A stretch of DNA of 64,000 nucleotides from Chamaea fasciata (Eukaryota > Chordata > Aves > Passeriformes > Sylviidae): positions 31,144,522 to 31,208,521 of the forward strand of contig JARCOQ010000006.1 of NCBI GenBank assembly GCA_029207755.1, given 5' to 3'. Made by a program: the position numbers and the translations under genes. Under the pieces are notes generated by a model. It saw only the letters and a list, made by a program, of their open reading frames with translations, did not search any database and was not told the DNA's origin. Every line of letters begins with the position of its first letter. The stretch's first letter is position 1. Positions 26,707 through 40,035 of the stretch are shown here, one piece after another.

Positions 26707-29700
26707 ATATAGAAAAAAATTTTGGACAGACAGGAAAAAAAATCATATTTTTAAAATGGATTGTAATTAAGGATGGGGAACTTTTATTTCTTCCTTTTTA
26801 TCTCTGAGTTTTGGAAAACAATACAATTTTGCTTCTTGCTCTTCCACCAAAGGCATGTAGTCTCAAAACATCTGACACTCTATGCCATCAATGCAGAAAC
26901 ATTCATTGTTAAAATTAAATGTAATAAGAAGATATCAAAATTTCAGATGCATTAAAAAGCAAACTACAATGGACCAGCTAGAAAATAAGCATGAGAAATA
27001 TCAGTAAAGAGCATTTACTTAGACATTTCAATATCATGACCTTCACTTAGAAAACTTCCAGTTTCCCAGGACAGAAGTTTTCATAGGAAAATTCTAACAT
27101 TCATTAACCTTTAATTAAGTGCCCTCGTTTCAGTGAGGAATTTCTGCTTGAGTATCAAAACCAGGATGGCAACAGGAGCTGCTTTTCTCTAAAAGAATGG
27201 TTATTTCTTGGTAAGAGCCTTGGTCAGGGAAGCTCACAGGTGCACTCCTTGCTATACTGACTGGATATAGAATCAAAAAATTTTACTTCATAAGACAGCA
27301 CATCCTCTGATAGGAACAGATACAGTTGTAAGCCTAGAGACAAAGACAAAAAAAGATAGCCTATCAGGAAGTACAAATCAAACCATATTCACTGTATTTC
27401 CCTATTAAAAATTTTACATCTAAAAGGAATTTTTGTGCAACAATCTACTTTTTAAAATCTTTTTTAAGGGCATCCACTGAAAAAAATGGTGAACACCAGT
27501 AATTATAGTTTGGAAAAGAAGTAATATGGCTTATTTATCAAATTAATTTTTTTTCAGAATCAAAGTGAAACATGATTAATAATTTTTTAAGTTAAAGGTT
27601 CTAGAGCATCAAGGAGATCATATCTAAAGATGTCAGCCAAATTGTCGTCAGTGATTTCATCTCCATGGCACAGTCCAGAACACCAGAGTCAAAAGAAGTT
27701 CAGTCTGGAACAAATTAGACTCCCTCTTGTTATCCAGCGCTTCAAATTCTGTTCCTCAGGCACCCTTTCATCATTGAGGGGAAGGGCAGAGAGGAGTCAA
27801 GGAAAAGATTTCCAAGTTTTTTCCTTTACAGTTTCCCAGAAAAGCAGCCATTGTTTATGTTGAAACATCCTCTGATCTCAGAATGGTGAATATCACGTAT
27901 GGGTCAAGGAATATCATGCAAGTTCTTCACTCACATATCTGTGAAATCCCATTTACTTTAGCCAAGGTGCTGCACTGGAAGCAAAAGGATTTTTCAAGCC
28001 ATTCAATGGGCACACAGCATATGCTGGTATTCCTGCTCACCTCCAGGAGGATTATTTTCCCTTTTTAGTGTAGCTGCACAGCATGAAATAAGCCTTGTCG
28101 GCACTGCTCTGCAGAGGTGCACCACTTCCAGCTTACATAAACCAGGACTGCTTGTACTCTTGACTGTGCGTGCCCTAACAGCCTTTCATGTCTAAGGTTG
28201 AAGTACTGAAAGAGCAAGGTAGGTATGGTTATTTGAAAATGAAAGGATGTTCAGTTATTTAAAAGATTACAGACCATGTACTTCTGTTAAAAAATAATTA
28301 ATTGATTGTTTTAATGAGTTTTACAGCACTTCTGTTTGCAGTGTGGGCCAAAATCCTAACTTTTTTTTCCCCAAAACACCCTATATTTTCCCTCATTCTT
28401 CTATTCTCAAATGCACATGAAAGAACCTTTTCTTTTTCTCTTCTCCCATTGAAAAACAAAAAAAAAAGTGTGAGAGAATGAAAGACAAAGAACACTGCAC
28501 CAACTATTTTATTTCTACAGTTATAAAAGCAATCCTTTTTTGAGAAATTGGCTTAGAAGTTTTCACCCTAAGAATTGCTACCCATTCTAGTTGCTACCCA
28601 GAAGTTATTTGACACTTTTTTTTCAGTGACATTGGAGCATCCTCACAGATGAAAACTTCACCTGGCCATTTCACTATTTATAAAAGATTACAGTCCAGCC
28701 TATCATATAATTATTTGACAAATAACGGAACTGTCTGTACATGTTTTGGACATATGAAAATAAAGTGGGTTGATCCATATCCAATTTATGATGTTTGTGT
28801 GTAACAGCTACCACCTTTTCACAGGGTTCTGTAAGTTACAAATATTTCCAGAAGATCTAGTTGACTTAAGAAAATCAGTTGGGCAAATAAATATTTCCTT
28901 CTGTTCTCACAAGCCTTTTTGGTGTTACATTAAAAAAAAAAAAAGGAAAAAAAAAAAGAAGAAGTTAAAAGATTTAATTAACACAAACCCAACCCTAAGC
29001 TTTAATACCTAAAGCGTTAGGTGTTATTAGTCGATAATCTAAAAATCTTTGATGATTATGGCAGTAGTATCATGACACCAGATAAAGTATAACTACTAAT
29101 TCAATCCCCATCATATTCACAAAATGATACAGTCCTCAACATGAAGGATTTACAAAGACGCATTAAGCTATGTATAAATCTGTCCACAGTCAGAAACATC
29201 CCTACCATTCTGTAAAGTACTGGTCCATCTTTACTTGTTTTAAGTTTAACAGGTCTATCAGAGGGTACAGATATTGCTCGTTTGTGTCTTTTTTACTGTG
29301 CCTTTCTATCAGGAATAAAAATAAAAAAGAAGAAGAAAGCACACAAAAAACAATCAAACAAAGGGCTCGTAACATTCCAGGAAAAAGCAAAACTACTAGA
29401 TAACACTATCTTTTATACAAAAGGATTCCTTGAGGGTTTGCAACATCAAGAAAACATCAGTTACTCTTCTGGTGAAATGACTGAATATTCATCCTGGTAA
29501 CAATTGCATTACACAGAGAGCAGCATATGGTAAGTATTTATATGAGATATTCAGCCAGATGTGTACCAACATTCACAAATAAAAGCTAAATTAACACAGC
29601 ATCTGCTGAGAATTTTTCCCAGCATGCCAGGATTGTTCCAGGCGGAATCTGACGTGTGTTGTAGAATCTGGGCTAATCTACCAACCACTCACAAATACAT

Positions 29701-29844
29701 TAGTCCTAGATTTCAAAACAGCACTAAGTTGAAACTGCAAATACAACCATGGATCAGAGAGCAGCTTAAAAGCTCCTAAGGTCTGTTATCACAGACAAAA
29801 AACATATTTAAGATGCAAATTTGTTCTCTACTGACTTAAAGGAA
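26707..29844. other. AT-rich non-coding stretch
   Basis: No exon or known repeat recognised. An A/G-rich tract with A12 and A10 runs lies near 28930-28970. Short open frames only. Confidence 0.5.
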
Positions 29845-31470
29845 AACCACTCAATCACAGGTTGGAAGGAACCACAAGAGGCCTGTAGCTCAACAACTTG
29901 CTCAAGGCAGGGACAGCTATGGGATTGAATTAGGATGCTCAGGACTTTATCTTGTCTGGTCTTGAAAATCTCCAGGAATAGAGATGGCATAAACTCTCTG
30001 GGTCCTTGATTCACTAAGGGAAGATCCTAACTCCATCTTCTTGATAACCTCTCCATGTGCATTTCCTCTCTGAGCAGAGGGTCCCCATCTCTCAGTGTCT
30101 CTTCACTGGTCAAATGTTCGTGTCCTCATCTGTTCCAGTGGCCCCTTGCTGAACTCACTCCCATTTTACATTTCTTATACTGTAGAGGCCCAAACTGGTT
30201 GCAGTATGTTCTAAGGAGCACCACCAAAAGGGATTTATCCCTTCCTTTTTGGATGCTTGCTATGCCCCTTCTTATGCAACCCAGGAGGTTCCTGGCTTTC
30301 TCTGAGGCCAGAGCAGGTGCAGGCTCACATTCAGCTCCTTGCACACAAGGACCACAGTGCTTCTGCACACAGCAGCTTCCCATCATGGCAGTTTTCAACC
30401 TGTATCACTGTAAGGGACTTTTTTTTACCAGACTTTTGCATCTTCCCTTGTTGAATTTCATCAGGTTACTGTTGGGCTATTCTTACAACCTGTATAAGTC
30501 CTTCTGGATGATAGCATTGCCCATGGTTATATCAACTACTGGCCCCTGTTCACTGCTATCTGCAGATTTCATGTGTGCACCACAACACTTCCCTCATTCG
30601 TTAATGGAGATGCTAAACAGACCAGATAATAGTAAGAACCCATTCAGCATTTCACCTCCAGAGAGTGTAGCTTGTTAACCCCCACACTGTGAGTCCAGTC
30701 ATCCAGAATTTTATCCACCTGACTGACTATATGACATCCACCCATAAAGACCATAATTTCCTAACATATGTACAAGAATACAGCAGAAGACATTATCAAA
30801 ACCTTGGTGAAGACAAGGTAAATGACATTCAATGCTTTCCCTTCATTTATGAAGCCAGCCATTTCAACCTATAGGTCAACAAGACTGGTCAGGCATTGTA
30901 TACCCTTAGCTTTCATAATATCAATCCTTATATCCCTATATAGATAAGATTTTTAAATACCTCCTCTGTGGCATCTACCTACCCCCTTTTTACTGCTGTT
31001 TAGTCACAAAGATATCCTGATAAATCTGTTTGCTTCAGTACGAGGATGGAATTGTTCTTGAGCCTGAAGAAAACTATATTTAGAGTTCTCCTACATTTTC
31101 CTAAATCCTTTGCTTTTCAGAAGTGACTTCCATGGGATTCCACCTATTAGGTCCCTGGCTAAGCTAAAGTCTGTTCTCCTGAAATCCAGGGCAAGTACTC
31201 TGCTACCCTTCTACCTCATTCCCCTCAGGATCTTTCACTCCACTATTTCATGGTCAATACAGCCAAGGCTACCATTGACTAGCACATCTCCAACAGGTTC
31301 TTCCTTATTAGCGAATACAATCTCAAGATATGCATCAGCTCTGGTTGGTGCAGGGGGTGCCAAGAGCAAAGAGATGCCCCAGGAGCATCCCTTGGTCCCC
31401 TGAGTGCTCCCCACCCTGTGGACCAGTCTGTGAACTGCCAAATACCTGCTTGCAGGACAACTCATTCGTC
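29845..31470 (-). mobile_element. CR1 LINE with endonuclease, RT and 3' portions, decayed
   Basis: The longest coding span of any CR1 in the window. The 3' tail is at the low-coordinate end (TCACAGGTTGGAAGGAACC, 29856-29874). Moving 5' on the minus strand come the 3' UTR, the C-terminal RT part, and RT block A around 30797-30833, where VIYLVFTKV is readable; the expected FD follows only after a one-base frame change. The end of the endonuclease domain reads FANKEEPVGDVLVNGSLGCIDHEIVE, with Asp-His-Glu at 31247-31255. The usual SDH triad here is IDH. Multiple stops and frameshifts break the reading, so no product is expected. A 207-codon open frame on the plus strand (30055-30678) is simply antisense to it. 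The 5' limit is uncertain and may lie anywhere from 31420 to 31770. Confidence 0.88.
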
Positions 31471-31770
31471 TTTAGGTTCTGGCAGGTGTTTGCCCAGGCA
31501 AAGAGCAAACAGAAGCCACACATAGGATTCATTCCTTCTTGCAAGCCTACAGTCCTGTCAGAATGCTTTCCAAGAATGAGTGACTTAGCTCAGGAACACT
31601 GTCTACTTCACATTCACAGCAAGACCACTGAAATACAGGAGGAGGCTGTGCCACCATTTCAGGGAGAAAGGCTTTGAATATTGCAAGACCATTCTTAGTA
31701 GATGTCACAGTTGACATCCCAGAAGCACCGGTTTGGATTTTTTTGCACATAGATTAGCTTGACACTGTAA
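31471..31770. other. unassigned stretch upstream of the CR1 endonuclease remnant
   Basis: Short open frames (67-115 codons) overlap on both strands. By position on the minus strand it could be the N-terminal half of the CR1 endonuclease. However, I could not read the expected GDFN-type motif in any frame, so it is left unassigned. It is less AT-rich than the flanking sequence. Confidence 0.4.
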
Positions 31771-34372
31771 AACTGCATCCCTGTAAAATGAAATCTAAAA
31801 GAAAAAGAAGTATATGAACCTTTCTATATCTTGTGTTTGGGCACTGCAGATCACTTTTTGAGAAGGGGTCAAGAGAAATCAAGTAAATGGCCAGTACCTA
31901 TCTCGTTATCTGTCCAAGGTTATAACAATGGGCACAGAATCCAGCTCTTTGACAAATTCAGTTAAGTAATAAAAATAAGTAATTTAAGACTGTTACCACA
32001 ATCTTGAAAATCTTGTAGTCTGAAGATATCTTGCTGTCCCACTGCTGACTCTAAAACTATTTCTTCAGGGAGGTTCCTTCATGGGCTGTGCTTTTGAGGA
32101 GATATACGAGTTTTGTTTCCGTTTACTAGCTCCTACATTTCCCAAAACACACATATTCCTCTTCCAAACACTTCCTTGTTTTTCTGAGTATTAATCCTCT
32201 GTGGCTTCACTCAAAGAGAGTAGTCACAAACTCACCACCACATCTAACTAAAGTCCCAGTTTGCATGCTGATTTTGCAGATAGACACCACAGAGCTCTGT
32301 TCTGCACACATTTAATTTATTTTTTGAGATTTCCAACTATCTGTATTCCTGTTCACAAAATAAATAAACAAGATACATAATTTTCAGAAACTCCGAGGAT
32401 CAGAAAAAATGACAGGATTTTTTTCCCCAGAGAAGGAGACAATACTCAGTTTTAAAAGAGGAATAATGTGAAGAATGTAATAGATGTTTTGTGTTAAGAA
32501 ATTACATAGGGGTAAGAGAAAGTGATTGAAGAATGAAAGACTTGAAATTTGAATTTCAATTCCTAACTTCTTATGTATACATTATCATTTTAGTTAAACA
32601 AAGAAGGCATATGAAGCCATGAGAATACATGGAAACAGTTCGAGCAGACACGCCAGTTCAATGATTGAAGTCTCATTTCATACTATAGAAGTTAAACTTT
32701 GTACAGTGTATTTGAAATTCAGCTATTTTACGGCAGTGGTAAATGGCAGATCAAAGTCATGCTGATAAATTCAGTGCTTTGGGATATGATCTAATTTACA
32801 GCAAATTGGTTGATTCAACAGAAATTCCAATAGATATTCAGCTAAAAGAAACAATAATTATGAAGTATCACAGCAACTTATGTTATAAAGTTTGGATTCT
32901 GCTGCGGATAAAAATACACAAAAATATACTTGGATCAGGAACAGAAAGGCGGGATAGTCCCATTTGATTCACTAACAGAAAAAATAAATTGAGAAAAACT
33001 CCAAAAATCTGCAAGTAACTCTATTGAGTTATCCCCACAGCAGCAAAAAAATCCATTATTGACAAAGCTTGCTGGGAATAATGTCTCATGGCTCTACAAA
33101 ATGCCTGAGAAATTCTTTTCCAGGAAGCACACAGGCTTCCATAATCTCTCTGGGTACGGCTTCTTGAGAAACAGTACCTTAATGGGACCTTTCTGTCTGA
33201 AAAAGAACAGTTTTTATAAGATTCTGATGGAAAAGATTTGGGTCATTCCTGAGAGACTTGTTGTCTGGGGAAACCAAGTGAACTATTTAAGCCTTCTCTG
33301 GTAAGAAAAAGAAAAACTTATTTCCTGAATACTCCGTCTCCCTCAACTTAAAGAGTACCTTGTAGTACTAAGTGCAATATAAAATGAAAGAAGATATAAT
33401 TATGCTCTGAACTACATATGTTGGGATTTTTTTATATTAATCTTTCAATTACTGTAATCTCATGAACAGTTTTTTAAAATTTTCTGGTTAGCATTACATT
33501 TATCTATGCTCAATGCAAACTACTTATGTGACTCTTATTGCCGTACTTGCTTACACTGTACACTTTTGGTGAAAAATAATAATTAAAGAACATATCTGAA
33601 TGTTTTTAAAGCAATTACTGAAAATTTTACTTTATATTACCAAAGAGAAAGTGAATCAGTCTGATGGGATTCATGCAGTAACTACAGATGCAGATCAATT
33701 ATAATTTCCATTTTTATGCCCTTTACCATTCGTATTACTAAAGAAAAAATATGATTTTTTTTTTTACAATGGCTATTATCACATTAAAAGAGCCAAGACC
33801 TTTACAAAAATGTTATGGAATACTAATAGATGTAGAAAAATAAACAACTTCTGACTCCAATGTCCTTCAAAATTATTTCTATGTAACAATCTACTCACTG
33901 GGAGTCTCTTAGTCGACAAGAAACAGTGAAACACTTCCAACACACGCCTGTGACTCTCTGCAGGGTGAGGATAGTCAGAGAACAGAAGGCTAATCAAGCT
34001 GGTTGGTTGATGCTGTGTGGAAACAGATGAGAACCTGCACATACACTATGCAGTTTAGTCATGCAGGACTCTTCTCCCAGCATTTTCAACCCTCTCGCTA
34101 ATAATAATCCGTCCAAAGTTTCACTCTTTTTTCAGCATAGGATTGAGAACTGAAGTTCAATATCCTACTTTCACATTTATAGAGGTAATTTAATTTCTTG
34201 TGGCCATTCATACTACTGATTCAAATTAAGAAAACACTATCTGAATGTTGAAGAAGCTCAGTTCCAAAAATCATGGTTTCTTACTTCCAGAAGCCTTTTT
34301 TCTTTCATAGTGTTCAAGATCAAAAATAAACCTAGGTTCTCACCTCACAGTAAAATTAATACAATAATATAC
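31771..34372. other. AT-rich non-coding stretch
   Basis: No gene or repeat recognised. Open frames up to 87 codons, no motif. Confidence 0.5.
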
Positions 34373-34508
34373 TGTACTGGGTCTTGCTCAGATGGAGACA
34401 ATTTTCTTAAGGGTATCTTGTGTGGTTCTGTGGCTTGGGTTTGTGACTGGAGAGTGTTGTTAACACTCGCGCATTTTGACTGCTGCTGAGCAGTGCTTGC
34501 GCCCATGA
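34373..34508 (+). mobile_element. ERVL-type LTR fragment (5' part of U3)
   Basis: About 135 bp resembling the start of the same LTR family found whole at 50014-50627, in the opposite orientation. Shared landmarks, in order, are a TG-start followed by CTGG(T/G)TTT-like sequence, GGAGnnAATTTnTT, a GGnTTnGnGnnnG region, GTGTTG(A/T)TAACAC and GAGCAGTGCTTGC (34488-34500). The rest of U3, R and U5 are not recognisable downstream. No viral coding sequence is nearby. Age looks considerable, as many positions differ from the 50-kb copy. Confidence 0.7.
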
Positions 34509-37500
34509 CACATTCAAAAAATCCTCAGGCACTGACAGAAACCTTTAGGCTCATGACCCAAAACATCTTGTGATCTCTCATGACAACTAGCATACAGAGA
34601 TATCTGTAATAAATACTCTGCTTTAGATACATCCTGAAATAATTCCGACAGAATGCTGCTTCTATTACCAGTTCATTCCTCAGATGACAAGATGATACTG
34701 TCTTCATATCATTAAAGCAGAAGCAAGGGAAAAGAAAACCTGAACAGATTACATATTAATTTAGGACTTCTCTTTCTATCAAATAGTAAAGATTAATCAT
34801 CTTATTCTTTGTGCATTTGTATTCTCATGAATAATTATTAAATATTTGATATTGTGAATTACACATAAAAAGAGGACATTAAAATTACTGGACTATTTCT
34901 TTATTTGAAAATTTATCAAGTAATTATATGTCTTTCCCAAAATTATGCTATTATGCCATATCAGGAGGGTTTTTTTCAAGTTTGTTGAAAGGGTTTTTTC
35001 AGGTTTTCAACTTGTTTGAAACATCATAGCTTTACAGAAACAAGAGGTTTGCTTCTTTCCTTTTAAAAGAACTTCATTAAGGAAATTATTTGTGAGGAGG
35101 TCAGTATTATCTGACCTAATGAATTCACAACTCGACTAAAACAATAAATTACACAGAAGGAAGGACTTCAGATGTTATAAAAATTTTTCAACTCCCACAA
35201 GAAAATGTTCTCTTTGAATTTACCTTTTAAACCAGAATTTACCTAAGAACTCTTATCCCTTTTTCTCCTACCTAATTCAAATAATTATGTACTTTTCAGT
35301 GCATTATCTAACAGCTGTTTTCAGAATTTTTGCTGTTTTTACTGTCTAACCCATAACATTTATCATACTGTGCATTTGGAGTATTGATTTTCTGCCCTGT
35401 TTGAGACATGAAACAGAATAGAAGATGCAGCTTGTATCAGCTGAAATACAAGTACCAAAGTAGTTCTCTTGTCAGCTACTTTAAGAAAATTATCAAGAAA
35501 AAAATAGAGGGTTTAGAACACTTATCTCTGTCGCAATTATTGACTTAACTATTACAAGTTAGTCTTGATAAAATTAAATATTCTTTTCTGTGCCTAAACA
35601 CTTCAGAAATATCTGAGGGCATAAAAAGTAAAGAGCAAGTATGGGTAACAAAATACATCACCTTTTATATCTGTATTTCTCATTTCTCATGTACCCTGCT
35701 TAACAAGCACTTAACCTACAAACCCATGGCTTTTGAGGACTTGCTATTAGGTTACTTAAGTTCCAGTTTTAGAATTTGTATGGAAAACAACTTTTAGATG
35801 CAATGAAGTCTTTCTTTTTCTGCAGTATATTCTTGCGTTCATGTTGCAGCAATAAGAGAGGAGAGAACATGACATGAGAAGAAGGTGGCACAACCAAAGA
35901 TGTGTGATCCTGAAGACACTAAAATTATTCAAAACACATTTTTCACACTTGGACATATCACATATCAAAATCAAAGGACTTAAATAAAATAAAACTTCCC
36001 TCTATCAACCACACCTAAAGCAATGATTTTGGCAGTTTTGCTACTATTACATTGGCCAACAAATCTAATGTTTAGGTCTTTTGGTGAAGTTTAGCTTAGT
36101 TTTAGGGAAATATTTTGCAGCACTGCTTAAGTTAAACTTCTCACAGTTCACTGATCTGCCCTATATGCTCACTTAAGCTTCTTATAATCTTCACAACACA
36201 ATCTTCAGGGATTTTTTTCCTCAAAAGAAATAACAGCACCTTTTTATTCTTGACTTTGAACCAGCTTGATATGTCAGTTCTAAAAATTACATAAATATAT
36301 CTTGACTGCATACTGTACAGGAGATGCTGAAATGGTGCACTATTTCTTATAAAGATAGATGAAAACTAAATTGTGCAATTTTAATGACAGCCCAGGGAGC
36401 TTCTTTACTTGCCTGAACATCCGGACATCTGCTAATTGTTGCTATCAAGACTCTGGATGGTTCCAAGGAAGGTGTTAGTGGATGAAATCTTATTACTCTT
36501 GTTCTAAAGAAGGTTAGAATCAGATAATCAGGAAGGTCAGTTCCTAACTTAAACATTTATGAAGACAGAAACAATTCCTTCATTTCATGCACTTTTATGT
36601 GCCTCTGCTGAACAGAGATTGGATACAAAAGGATAAGGACATCTCTATTCTGTTAGTAGAGCAGATAAGTCATTCTTATGCACCAATAATATCCTTTAAA
36701 TTGGCATAATGATAAGTAGATAATACCTTAATGCAAGACCAAAAAAAGTATTCACATACAAACAAAACCCTCTTCCCTTCGTGTGTTTTTCCTCTTAGAT
36801 CATAATAAAAAAGACCATGATACAGACCTTTGTGCCAAAATACACATAATACAGCAGGTTCATGAAAAGTGTAAAACTTTAAACAAGGGTGGGGCAGAGT
36901 AGTGTCTATGAAATATTAAAATCATTTTCTTAGGAGAATAGTCCTACAGAGGATGATTCTACAGAACATAGGCTTCTAAGTTTATCTAAAATTTAGCTGA
37001 AAAGTGGCAAAATAGTTCAAACTTTTCTTGTTAGGTAACAGCTATGTCTCTGACAAATTTTTATTCTTAAAATACAACTCAAGACACAAACTGAGATCAG
37101 TTATTTTTATATTTCAATTAATCCCATTCAACACAATTTTCTGTTACAAAGCAGAATGTGTAGTGTTCACTTAAATAATTTGCCTACGAGTCAGCTTTTA
37201 TTCAAAGAAAAGGAAGGAGTAGAGAATGCAGGTAATAGTAAAGATATAAGTATTGCTAAGTGCAAGTTAAGTATTAACAATATAAGTATTGCTAAGTTCA
37301 AAAAGCCATGTACTTAGACCTCAGATGATGTCTCCCGCTTCCTATAAAAAACTCGGTTCCTTTTAAAAAAATGTGGTAATCTAATAAATTATATAATGAA
37401 TGACCTTATTAATCTGAAGCACTACTTAAGAGCACTACTGAAATTTCTTAGGAAGCCTTCTCTTTTCGTGACATTTCCATACTTACAGACTCATCAGAGT

Positions 37501-40035
37501 AATTCAGTGTTTTCCACTCAAATACATCCATGAGTAATTAATTCAAATCCAGCCATAACAATGATGTACTTTATCAGTTAATCCAATATGATTGTTTGCA
37601 TCTAAGTATTATGTTTTCTTCAGAGAAAATACTGAACTACATTAATTTATTCTTATGGAGTAGAGGAATTCCAACTATCACATTTTAATTACTTTTCTAT
37701 AAGAGTCCTAAGTCTTCACTTCTGTTTTGATCTAATGATAGCATTTCCAAAGTTAGCAAAGATAAACATGAATAATGGTGAATAAAATAAAGAATCCATC
37801 TAATTTAAAGATTTAAACAATAGCAAACGAACAAGATTAATGAAAAGTTCTTTTGATATTTTTAAATGGTTATGGGAATCTTAAATAAATACCAGAGTCA
37901 GTGTGAGGTGGATCTGTGAACCTGAAAGACTTCAGTCATGAAGCAACAAATTTTAATGTTTTTATTTTAGAATTCTTTCAAAACAAAACTTTTCTGAGAC
38001 ACAATACTTCACCATGAAAATCTGGGTGCCTCTTGATTTCTGCCTCAGCTAAAACCCAGCCTTTGCAAGCAGAAAATGCATAGTTATATATAGGAAGACA
38101 TTGATTACGAGTCTTTAGTACTAAAATACTTTTATGCTTCACATGAATTTACTTCCAATCATCCTCATGCAACAGCAGCTTAATATAATAAAACTAAAAT
38201 TACATCACAAAACAGAAATATATAGATTGCCTCACCAGGGGCAAACTCCTCAAATTATAACATATACATCCTAGAAGTATCTCTTGGCAATGAAGTTGAA
38301 TGAAAATAGAATTTGTCACTAATAAAGTTCAGCTGATAAATGTGTCCACCCGCAAAATCGTATAAAAGCCTATTGAGATATAAGACAAAAAGAAGTACAA
38401 AGGGACAAGATAGAACTTATAAGTTTAACTGCCAGCTAAGTTTTTGAGCTGCAAAGCACAGAAATACTAAACTCTGCCTTGGGAGCAATGTTTTAGGGGT
38501 CTTGTGTGTGTGATCTTCCAAAAGGAAATGCTAAAATCTTTTCATTTGGATAGAGCTTCACATATAGTTAATATTAGCTACCAGTGTAGCAAAAGAGATG
38601 CCCACATCTATTTTACAAGTAGAAAGACTAAACAAAATAAAAGGAAAGGAAGTAGAAGGCACGATCTAATCCATGACTGGACTAAAGTTCAGAATTTAAG
38701 GGACATTTGAATTAACTCAACAGGGCCCAGATTGACTGGATTGGCTGGAGATAAAAGTCTATTTTTACTAAAATTACAAAAGAACTAAGTGAATGATGTG
38801 TAAGGGAAGATAGATGAGTTCATTCACTAAATTTCAGCTATCAAAAGTTTTGGTTTACATAAAGCTAATCTAGTTGCTAGGATTCCCTCTGCTGCCTTAA
38901 GGGAAGACAGGCAACTCCAAAGTAAAATTCACGTCATCTTCTCCAGTTGCTACAAAATCTGTTAAGATGTGAATACAGCTGTTTTTCTTTAAAGTAACTT
39001 AAGATAAATGTCATCTTATGAGGTAGCAGTAGAAAATTTTGAAGTATTGATTAAAAAGTAATAAATTCTTGCTTGCATAATTCAATTTCTTGCTATATGC
39101 ACCTGCTATCAACAGAGAGAGAACCAATGTAAAATAAATGCTACAAAGCCAGAACACTAAGCAGTCATTCAGTGACACATTTCAAGAATGACCAGCATGT
39201 CTTGAACTCGGCTTCACACAATTCTATGTTGTACATCAAAGCAGGGTTCTAAAGCACTGGGATTATTCTTGTCTGAATTGTGATCGGGTGTAAGGCTGAG
39301 GGGAAAAAAAGATCTATGTCTGTGTCATTTACAGAGAAAAAGAAGTAAGTTTCCATCTCTTTGTTGTGGTAACACGGGATTTCTTAGGCATTTCAACGAG
39401 GAAAAAAGTTTATCTCTAGGGTTCAGAAAAAGAAATTAGAACTAGAATAATTTACCTTTTTTTTGTCCTCCTTAACTAGAGGCAAGTTGTTGACTCAAGT
39501 CCCAGAGGCTAGGAGCAACTTCAAACATTACTTAATTAAAGAAAGTCTGATGCAAAGACATTTGAAAAATATAAAGGAATATAAAAGTGCACTTTATAAA
39601 GTATTTTGACTACTGAGCAGTAATATATTACAAAGATAATGAGTTGACTTACTGAGCGTTTGTTGGTGTTCCATTACTATACCAAAACGAGGATGAGACA
39701 TAAACCTGTTGCAATTGGAAATTGGAATACAATGTCCAGGGCAAGATAATTTATGGCAGTGATGTTACTTTTTCCTTTGAAATTTGTCTGGTCACATCAT
39801 TCACCCCAATAATCACTTAGGGTATTTTCAAGAATGGTTGTTCACATTTTTTAAGATTACTGGTTGTGACATTAATGTTAAAATTCATCAAATGACAAGA
39901 TTATTTTCCCAAAACATTTACTTTAAAGGACATTGTAGGGGGTTGTGAAAAAAAAAATTAAATGCAAGCAATCAGATTTGAGAATAATTCACTGTCAGTG
40001 GACATTTAAACTAATATGATATTTTGTCTTTGAAA
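34509..40035. other. AT-rich non-coding stretch
   Basis: No exon, RNA gene or interspersed repeat recognised. An 18-bp direct repeat lies at 37244-37297 (listed separately). Open frames are at most 72 codons. Confidence 0.5.
37244..37297. repeat. 18-bp direct repeat, offset 36 bp
   Basis: ATATAAGTATTGCTAAGT occurs exactly at 37244-37261 and at 37280-37297. The intervening 18 bp contain a partial, degenerate third version (AAGTATTAA), so the region may be a decayed short tandem array. Confidence 0.9.

Noticed and set aside
30055..30678. 207-codon plus-strand open frame
   Set aside because: Antisense to a minus-strand CR1 with recognisable RT and endonuclease parts.
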